From assembly GCA_964019135.1 (NCBI GenBank), contig OZ025252.1:5472823-5536822 (forward strand): a stretch of 64,000 bases of DNA. Direction: 5' to 3'. This document shows, piece after piece, positions 32,562-64,000 of this stretch. Source of the DNA: Arenicola marina (Eukaryota > Annelida > Polychaeta > Arenicolidae). The first letter of the stretch is position 1, and the number at the start of each line of letters is the position of its first letter. Under the pieces are notes generated by a model. That model did not search any database and had not been told where the DNA came from. It saw only the letters and a list, made by a program, of their open reading frames with translations. A program made the translations under genes and the position numbers.

Positions 32562-35500
32562 TTTTAGATACCCAGGAGGAATTTACCGGTATGTCTCACT
32601 GATAAACAAATGATTCCCTTTGAATATGTTATATAACAAGTTGCCATATGCAATACAGATGCTTTCTGTACCAGGAAATAACTGATTTAAATATTTACTG
32701 AGGAGTGAATCAACAACAGCCTCATCTATGCTGATTTGATTGTAAAAAAAGGATTTATTCATACCGGTAGTTATCCTGCAAGCTTGCTGTGTCAAAAAAT
32801 TGGGGTCGCATGTCAGAATCTCATACACCCAACTTGCCAAACTGTTTAGTAGCCTTGCATGTATGGTGGATTTTATGACTGAAGCTGATATTTTTCTTTA
32901 TTTCAGCTAACATACAGAAGTATGATGTGATCCTCAGTACATCTGGACCTGACTTGCAGAGGTCTACGCAATTATCAGCACGCGATGTCAACATTCTGCA
33001 CCAGGCTGTGGCCAAGGCAGTTTACAAACAAGGTCCAGTTACAGGTCAGTTGTACCTACGCTACCTTCTTGAGGTCGCAACTGACCTTTTACCTTCAAGA
33101 ACAAAGAAACTTGGGGTGACCTGATGCCTCAAAGCAAAGCCTGAGTCATGTGCTGCATGTGGCTAGACTATAAAGTTAGCATTCTACCACCCAGAGAGAA
33201 TGTCACTAATGCCCTATATGTGATTACGTATGTAAATGCGATGAAGTGTAATCCTTGTGTTAATTTATGCTCGCTATTCATTGGATGCTGAATTATGCCA
33301 CTAAGTGTCATTTAACTGGTCCTTTATTACGAGATCATGTTTTGTATTTTATATTTAGCTCTTGAGATGTACCAGAAAACAGTGCCTCGGTTATTGCAGA
33401 GGCATTATTTAACTATTGGTTGCACTGTATTGGATGACTTTCTAAAAGGTATGTTACGTTGGGAACACAATATTACAATATTAACTTTCCACGTTTGTCA
33501 TCAAAAATACTTCCATCCCTATCTGTATAATATAAGGGAAGTATTTGTTGTGTGTTCTGCAGCATATCTTGATACATTTATAGTCAGATCGATTTATGTC
33601 ATTTTGGGCATTTCTTAATTTAGTCGGGTGGATGTTTTCTTTTTGGGCAATAATACCTAAGCCCATGTAGTTTAACATTGGAGCCCCCAAGAGGATGAGC
33701 ATGTTACTATGTGACCATACGATGCTGATTCTGAAGCGGGCGAAGATAATGCTACCAGGACTTTAATGGCAGTCCTGGTCATATCTTTCGTTGCAGGGGG
33801 TCTCCCGACTCACGCGCTGATTGAAATCGCCGGAGAGAGTGCCAGCGGCAAAACGCAGCTCTGTATGCAACTGTGCCTTACAGTACAGTTGCCTCGAGAG
33901 CTAGGAGGATTAAACGCAGGTTTGGCGTGCATTTTCCCGTTCAAACTGGACTTGTCATATGGCCTTGATCTTTTTGATCTTGATCTTTTCATTGACAATG
34001 CTTCAATACTCTCCACTCTACACAAATATTGACAGGCGTTCTCTCTATATCTATGACAGATGTTCGGTATTTATCTCTTGACAAGCACTATCTGTAGATG
34101 TCTTGACAGGTGCTGTTCGTAGAACTCTCGACAGGTAACCCCTGTACATCTATCACGCGTTCTCTGTATGTTTGGCAGGTGCTGTTTATTTGTGTACTGA
34201 GGACGTCTTCCCAAACCGCCGACTGCAGCAGATGGCTGATCGTCTCAGTGGTCGGAGTGCGATAGACGCACGACTGGCAAAAATTAATTTTACGGATCAT
34301 ATTTTTATCAAGCACGTCGCGGATTTGGTAAATTTATTATCTTTTAACGTCAACATTCTATATGTGTGATCTTTTGACGTTAGCGTTCTGTGCCTATGAA
34401 CTTTTTAGGCCCGCGTACTGTTGATATTACCCTTATATGGCGTCTTACGAAGTAAGCATAGAACATGTATTTGTCCCTTCTTTGGGTATTTTTTTCTATG
34501 AGATACCTAAATATATATGTTTGATTTTGTGACGCAGAAGTTTATTACATCCTTAAGCGGCAAGAATAAACATAAACGATTATGTAATTACAATCTGAGG
34601 GAAAAAGGTACTTGTACGCGCAATTCAGAACTTTAAGAGACTTTAATTGCATATCATATTTAAGGTTTATACAACTATTATAAGCATCATTAATAATTTT
34701 TAGTTTTTATACGGCAGGACGACCTCCGGCAGTCCGTGGAGAGACAGGTGCCCTTACTTCTGTCGCAAGCCCGCGTCAAACTGATCGTCATCGACTCCAT
34801 CGCCGCGCTCTTTCGCTGCGAGTACACTCTCGGCGAAATGCGACAGAGAGCCAAGCAGCTCAGCTGGTTCGCCTCCCACCTCCACAAGCTGGCCACGCGG
34901 TACAGTGTACCCGTGGTCTGTGTCAATCAAGTAGGTACATCTCAGTGTACCCGTGGTCTGTGTCAATCAAGTAGGTACAGCTCAGTGTACCCGTGGTCTG
35001 TGTCATTCAAGTAGGTACACCTCAGTGTACCCGTGGTCTGTGTCAATCAAGTAGGTACATCTCAGTGTACCCGTGGTCTGTGTCAATCAAGTAGGTACAG
35101 CTCAGTGTACCCGTGGTCTGTGTCAATCAAGTAGGTACAGTGTATCCGTGTTCTGTGTCAATCAAGTAGGTACACCTCAGTGTACCCGTGGTCTGTGTCA
35201 ATCAAATAGGTACAGCTCAGTGTACCCGTGGTCTGTGTCAATCAAGTAGGTACATCTCAGTGCACCCGTGTTCTGTGTCAATCAAGTTGGTACAGCTCAG
35301 CTGGTTCGCTTTTCACCTACACAAACTGGCCACGCGGTACAATCAATCAATCTGTGTCAATCAAGTAGGTACAGCTCAGTGTACCCGTGGTATGTATCAA
35401 ATCAGTGTGTTATCTCACGTGGTACTCGCACATACCGTTAATAGAAGAATATGAAGTCATGGACACTAGATCCAAATAGTTTGTACAATCAATGTGAAAG

Positions 35501-36109
35501 CGAAAGTAAAAATTTTCCAAATATTAGATTTCATTTCATAGATCGCTATTTTATTGGCGCAGATTTGTCATCCGAGTATCGAGGATTTTTGTTGCATCGC
35601 CCATTTAGCAAACAATAGTGTAATGTGATTTGATTACAGGCGCATCGAGTTTGTTATTTAAACCATACAGAGCTGCCATTTGTCCCGTTGTAAGATTGTG
35701 TAAAACAGCCTTTTCTCTGGCATCACGGTCACGCAGAGCGTCCATTTAACAAATGCGTGCCGACGGTAACAATATTTGTATCTTTATTAAGCTGATGAAT
35801 ATTTATGATAAGCAAAATAGTCTATATCTGTTTGTTTTGTCGCAGGTGTCAGACGTTGTTGGCGACAATACTGGCGGCCGTAAAGTCACCCCGGCTCTGG
35901 GATTGGCTTGGGCGCATCAGGTGACAATGAGACTCATGGTAACCAAGACAACCCAGTGCGTAACTGTTCCAGAGAAGAACCCGGATGGCACCGTTACCGG
36001 CTCCTTCACCACTCCAGTTCGGACGATTGAAGTCTTGTTTGCGCCCCATTTACCGCCAACTCTATGTAACTGTATTGTCGACGCGGATGGAGTGAAAGGC
36101 CTTAAATAG
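32497..36109 (+). CDS. XRCC3: RAD51 paralogue XRCC3, 7 coding exons, complete
   Basis: XRCC3 forms the CX3 complex with RAD51C and acts in homologous recombination repair in the nucleus. Coding exons: 32497-32557, 32907-33044, 33359-33448, 33797-33919, 34179-34327, 34718-34930, 35846-36109. Phases join without a break and give 345 residues (human 346). The N terminus [20 protein letters not shown] matches the vertebrate start, which is why this ATG was chosen. The Walker A motif GESASGKT is at about residues 109-116 and Walker B LIVID at about 209-213. Other landmarks are [34 protein letters not shown] and [12 protein letters not shown]. It is divergently oriented to RAB3GAP2, with about 1.5 kb between start codons. 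Intron 6 begins with a 40-bp junction array. Confidence 0.96.
34931..35400. repeat. 40-bp minisatellite spanning XRCC3 exon 6 donor
   Basis: About 10 copies of a 40-bp unit follow exon 6. Each unit is the last 28 coding bases of the exon (ending GTCTGTGTCAATCAA) plus GTAGGTACATCT from the intron, so each keeps a GTAGGT donor. Near 35298-35345 one copy also includes the preceding exon segment (AGCTGGTTCGC ... CTGGCCACGCGGTAC), proving derivation from the exon. Forty is not a multiple of three, so most decoy donors would shift frame. Confidence 0.95.
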
Positions 36110-36223
36110 GATTGATGCTGTCTTTACGATGCCTTGCAAAACAAAAATCTTTTGTTATTTATGCTTAATATGCTCGTTGTTAAGGTTATTTATTATTACG
36201 CCGTCTTTTCACCGCCGGACTTA

Positions 36224-36229
36224 AATAAA
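36224..36229 (+). terminator. XRCC3 polyadenylation signal AATAAA
   Basis: A canonical AATAAA lies 115 bp after the XRCC3 stop codon, so a short 3'UTR ending near 36245 is expected. Confidence 0.65.
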
Positions 36230-36545
36230 AATTTTACATTAGAGTCTTCTGAGTTGATACCATCAAGCGACCAATTAGATTCGGGTGCCAGTGTGGCATG
36301 GCGTTCTGGATAACGTTCTTGTCATGACTGTCACGTTTGAGACCTGTAAATGCGGTTACAAGGAATCTGTATTTTAATTTGTAGATCCCCAATCTCCATA
36401 TTAAATAATGACTGCGACGTGTTGACTAAGTTAGGTGTCCGACTGATAATCTTCCTGAGCATTTTTGACCGTCATCTATCCCGTCAGATGTGTCAACGTG
36501 GTAACGATATCGTAACTGGCAGGCCAAGATTGACGGTCTTGGTGC
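36230..36545 (+). other. XRCC3 3' flank, nothing recognised
   Basis: Intergenic DNA with no exon, RNA gene or clear repeat. Confidence 0.5.
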
Positions 36546-36898
36546 AGGCTGGTCTGTGTACATCATGGTCTGTGTACATCATGGACTGTGTACATCATGA
36601 TCTGTGTACATCATGGTCTGTGTACATCATGGTCTGTGTACATCATGGTCTGTACATCATGATCCGTGTACATCATGGTCTGTGTACATTATGATCTGTG
36701 TACATCATGGTCTATGTACATCATGGGCTGTGTACATATGTGTAAATCATGGTCTGTGTACATCATGGTCTGTGTACATCATGGTCTGTGTACATCATGG
36801 TCTGTGTACATCATGATCTGTGTACATCATGATCTGTGTACATCATGAGCTGTGTACATCATGGTCTTTGTACATCATGGTCTTTGTACATCATTGCA
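36546..36898. repeat. 16-bp minisatellite (TGTGTACATCATGGTC)
   Basis: About 22 copies of a 16-bp unit, with ATGATC variants and one interrupted copy near 36735. It is intergenic, between XRCC3 and MARK. Confidence 0.92.
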
Positions 36899-38639
36899 CG
36901 TAGCTCTTAACTCAGTCGACTGCTATGTATGGTCTTGGCTAACCACATATCCACGGGCATAGAAAACAGCCAGTTCAGTTTGTTCGTTGTCTCTCTACAT
37001 TGTTAACCAAATCTGGATGTATACGATACATATATACGTTTGTTAAAATCGCCCCGACTCGCCGTAAGGGTGCTGCAGTCACAGTGCGGTTGGCGTCATG
37101 TTTCACTTCCCGCCTCGTTCCTGAATGTTCGGCTGGCTTTGACCGACGCAAATCGTATTTAGAGGAGCATCGAATGCAGTAGTGAATCGAACAATACCGG
37201 CGCCCTGTACTCATCGGATGTGTTCACCGTGTAAATAAAAGAATTGCTTGATAAAGCTGGTTTCATTTATGTGTCGTGGGTATTGTGTGAGGTCCATGGA
37301 CCCGGCACAGATAGAACTGAAAGGCCGTATGAATGGTTGCATTGAACGAGTTTGAAATGAAAGGGACTGCAGGATATTTTCATCGGTGGTTCTTTAGGGG
37401 TTTTCGTGCAAATACGTATTTGAAAAGAAAGGTAAAGATGGAGGAGAGAAGAAGATTGATAAATGATCTATCCCTGCATCCTCTTGTTGGCCTACTACCG
37501 ACTACTACTAAGTTAACTTCGGGACTTAAAAGGGCAGGGTTTTATTTTTTTTATATATATTTGGCGAAGGAGGGCAAACTTCGTGAAATGTATACCTCTT
37601 CCCAGTGTGTTGTAATAATCGCACGGCTGGATCCCGATCTAAACACCTGTTTGGATTAAATCCCCCCCCTAATTCTTGCAGTGGACGCCCCCCCCCCCTA
37701 CTCCCTGTGTCCAATTGTTTTTACTATCCTTGTTCGGGGATACCAACCTTATATGGTGCTGGAAGTTCACTGAATAGAACAAAGAAATATTTGGTGAATA
37801 ACCTAATATTCAGCCAATCGTCAGACAGATAATCAGCGGCAAGATTTGTGCTTGTGTGGGGAGGGGAGGGGCAATAACACTCTGTATCTTTGTATGTCCC
37901 TGCGACCCCCCGACGCGTGGTTGGTGTCAATCGCGTGCAGCGTCCGCCTTTTTGCGAAATCGTCACCATGTGTGTGAGGGGAAGTGAGTGGGGTGCCTCA
38001 TACTACCCGTTTTACAAATCACCCGGTTCATTGACGAGAAGTACTGATTTGTTCTGTCCGGGTATACTATAAAAAATATATATATATGTGTCAACGCACC
38101 CGTTTCAACAACGATAGCCTTTAATTTGGGATTATTGGGGTACTTTTCGCAGAAATTACCCGCACCCGTCCCTAGTCCTATACACATCGAACTGCATGAC
38201 AATACAATACTACTGCCCTCCGGACCCATGTAGCCCAATGGTTATAGTTACTCGCGAGGCCCGGACTTTAAACTGTTAACGAGATTGTCATTGTAACGGC
38301 AGGGTGTTGTGCAGCGGCGCGGCATTAGGCCGAGGCAGTGCCCACCTTCGCGACCCGCATCGCCAGTCACGCTTGGGTACAGCCATCTTCGTCAGTCATT
38401 ACGCCCCAGACAATGCTATGTGTCAGTCGTTCAACCCAGCGGCTGCACCGGTTGAAAATACCGGCGGATAAGGATTGAGCGAAAACACTCTCTAGGGCCA
38501 TACTTAATCCTTGATCGGATATCCAAAGCATGTTACAGTAATGTATATTGTTTTAGAACTAATAAATGAAGTCTTTGTGTCAATAAATACCAGTGTTTGG
38601 TTATGCCGGGACAAATTTTGACAGGCAAGAAGGCCAGTG
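36899..38639. other. Intergenic XRCC3-MARK, nothing recognised
   Basis: The stretch holds C-rich runs near 37660-37700 and short open frames without similarity. No promoter or exon can be supported until about 38640. Confidence 0.5.
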
Positions 38640-38800
38640 TTGTTATTTCCCAGCTGATAACTCCCCTGCCATGACGTCACTCGTCACTTTAAACCAATGA
38701 GCACCGCGGAACCACGACCTGCGCGTGGACTTGTGCGCACAAGGGTGGACTCAGGCGGCCATTTTGTTTAGGAATATAATGTGATAGGATTTTGTGAGTC
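38640..38800 (+). promoter_or_regulatory. Probable MARK promoter with CRE, CCAAT and YY1-like sites
   Basis: About 400-500 bp upstream of the MARK start codon lie TGACGTCA (38672-38679, CRE), CCAAT (38694-38698) and GCGGCCATTTTG (38755-38766, YY1-like), within locally CpG-rich DNA. YY1 sites of this form often sit just downstream of the start of transcription, which would place it near 38750. No TATA box is seen. The leader contains a 26-codon upstream ORF at 38862-38942. Confidence 0.5.
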
Positions 38801-39153
38801 CAAAATGAATTTCACCGGTTTATAGACTTAATCTAAGCACGAGCCGACCCAGACGAACTACATGGAGGGAGTGTACTTTGATGTGATCTCCACAAACGGA
38901 GTAGATGATCACACAAAGGGACAAAAGAGGAAACTCTCATGATCCCTCACCCCTTCGACTTGACATTTGCCTTCAAGAAAGGACTTTCATGGCGAAGGAT
39001 TTCCGGAAGCTCTCAACATTCAGCTTCGTTTTCTGTCCGTTTTAGACATCCAACCGAATGGATGCGGTCGTAGATGCTTCATAGAGAGCCTTCGTATTGT
39101 TTGTTGCTAATATTTGAGTGGGCCCAAGAGCCTTTTAGCATTGAACATTCAAA

Positions 39154-63008
<23,855 letters not shown>

Positions 63009-63417
63009 GTGAGTAAGACCAGAGAGGGGAGCACTGACACCCACCACCGTCCTTACGGTCGCACTTAGTTAAAGACGTCCTCCTCCTCCACTACCCGCTC
63101 CACCGTCTGTCTTATCTGTCTGTCCGTTCGTCCTATTACTCGTCCGTCGGTCTCTCTCTCCGTCTCTCTCACTCTCATTCTCTCTCTTTCTGCCGCTCCC
63201 CGCGTCGTTTTTTGGTGTTGTCTCACTGAATTCACCACGTGTAATAAGTTGTTATTTCCACACCGGTGGGGGGGTCAGTCACGCTGGAACCTTGTGTAGA
63301 TAGACTGATGTAAGTGGATGTACATATGGTGGCCGGGTAGCCCCGTGTGCTGTATATATAGCCCTGACTCAAGCCGCCCTCGTGGCGAACCCTCTCTCTC
63401 CATCGCCGACATTAACG

Positions 63418-64000
63418 TAATGGCATACCATAAACCTGCAAATACGGTAAAGATTCAAGGTAACACCAAAATATTTTCCAGAATTTTTGCGCCAATCATG
63501 CCTTTTCCAAGATGACGGATATTTGCGAATTCCTGTATGGCAGACCCTCTCTCTCCCGATCGCCAAAAGTAACGTAATATCATACCATAAACCTGCAAAT
63601 ATGGTATTTGTCTCCGTGGAAAAAATCAAGGTAACAACAAAACATTCCCCAGAACTCTTTGCGCCAGTCATGGCTTCTCCAAGACGGCGGATATTTGCGA
63701 AGTCCTGTATGGCAGACCCTCTCTCACTCGATCGCCAAAAGTAACCTAATGGCATACCATAAACCTGCAAATATGGTATTTGTCTCCGTGGAAAAATTCA
63801 AGGTAACACCAAAATCTTCCCCAGAACTCTTTGCGCCAGTCATGGCTTCTCCAAGACGGCGGATATTTGCGAAGTCCTGTATGGCAGACCCTCTCTCACC
63901 CGATCGCCAAAAGTAACCTAATGGCATACCATAAACCTGCAAATATGGTATTTGTCTCCGTGGAAAAATTCAAGGTAACACCAAAATCTTCCCCAGAACT
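63418..64000. repeat. 172-bp tandem repeat, continues past window end
   Basis: Copies begin with CATACCATAAACCTGCAAAT at about 63424, 63581, 63753 and 63925. The first is shorter by about 15 bp. The units are very similar, stay open in several frames and contain AAGGTAACACC. They lie downstream of MARK exon 13. It cannot be told whether they touch an exon beyond the window. Confidence 0.92.

Noticed and set aside
63369..63942. Transposase or reverse-transcriptase fragment in the 172-bp repeat
   Set aside because: The peptides have no motif of either family and the period is not a multiple of three.

Overview
The window is a chordate-type eukaryotic nuclear segment. Genes have many small exons (36-345 bp) with GT-AG introns, tRNA-derived SINEs and a very high load of minisatellites. 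I read three conserved genes from their spliced exons. They are RAB3GAP2 (minus strand, 34 coding exons, complete, 3944-30970), XRCC3 (plus strand, 7 coding exons, complete, 32497-36109) and a single MARK/PAR-1 kinase (plus strand, from its start codon at 39154, running off the right end). The best guess for the organism is a cephalochordate (amphioxus). Protein similarity is chordate-like, and RAB3GAP2, XRCC3 and one MARK gene lie together. As I recall, human RAB3GAP2 neighbours MARK1 on 1q41, and XRCC3 lies near MARK3 on 14q32, so this looks like the order before the vertebrate genome duplications. I also recall minisatellites built on exon-intron junctions being described in amphioxus, and they dominate this window. 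The species call is inference.

Layout. 1-3943: non-coding, with two minisatellites. 3944-30970: RAB3GAP2. 30971-32496: divergent intergenic region of about 1.5 kb holding a mariner/Tigger-like remnant with a nested MITE. 32497-36109: XRCC3. 36110-39153: intergenic, then a CpG-containing MARK promoter with CRE, CCAAT and YY1-like sites. 39154-64000: MARK, with a 10-kb intron 3 full of repeats.

The gene products act in separate pathways: Rab3/Rab18 regulation of vesicle traffic (RAB3GAP2), homologous recombination (XRCC3) and microtubule/polarity kinase signalling (MARK). Nothing suggests they work together; their proximity is of evolutionary interest.

Three observations stand out. (1) At least seven minisatellite arrays begin exactly at an exon boundary, and each unit contains the end of the coding exon plus the splice site, so an intron carries many decoy splice sites. 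The 42-bp array at MARK exon 9 keeps the reading frame. (2) MARK has two homologous, phase-identical candidate exons (59230-59329 and 60590-60686). Using both or neither gives an immediate stop, as expected of mutually exclusive exons. (3) A SINE inserted exactly into the 5' splice site of RAB3GAP2 exon 22, and its target-site duplication copied the donor to both sides of the element. No CRISPR arrays, rRNA genes or functional tRNA genes were seen.
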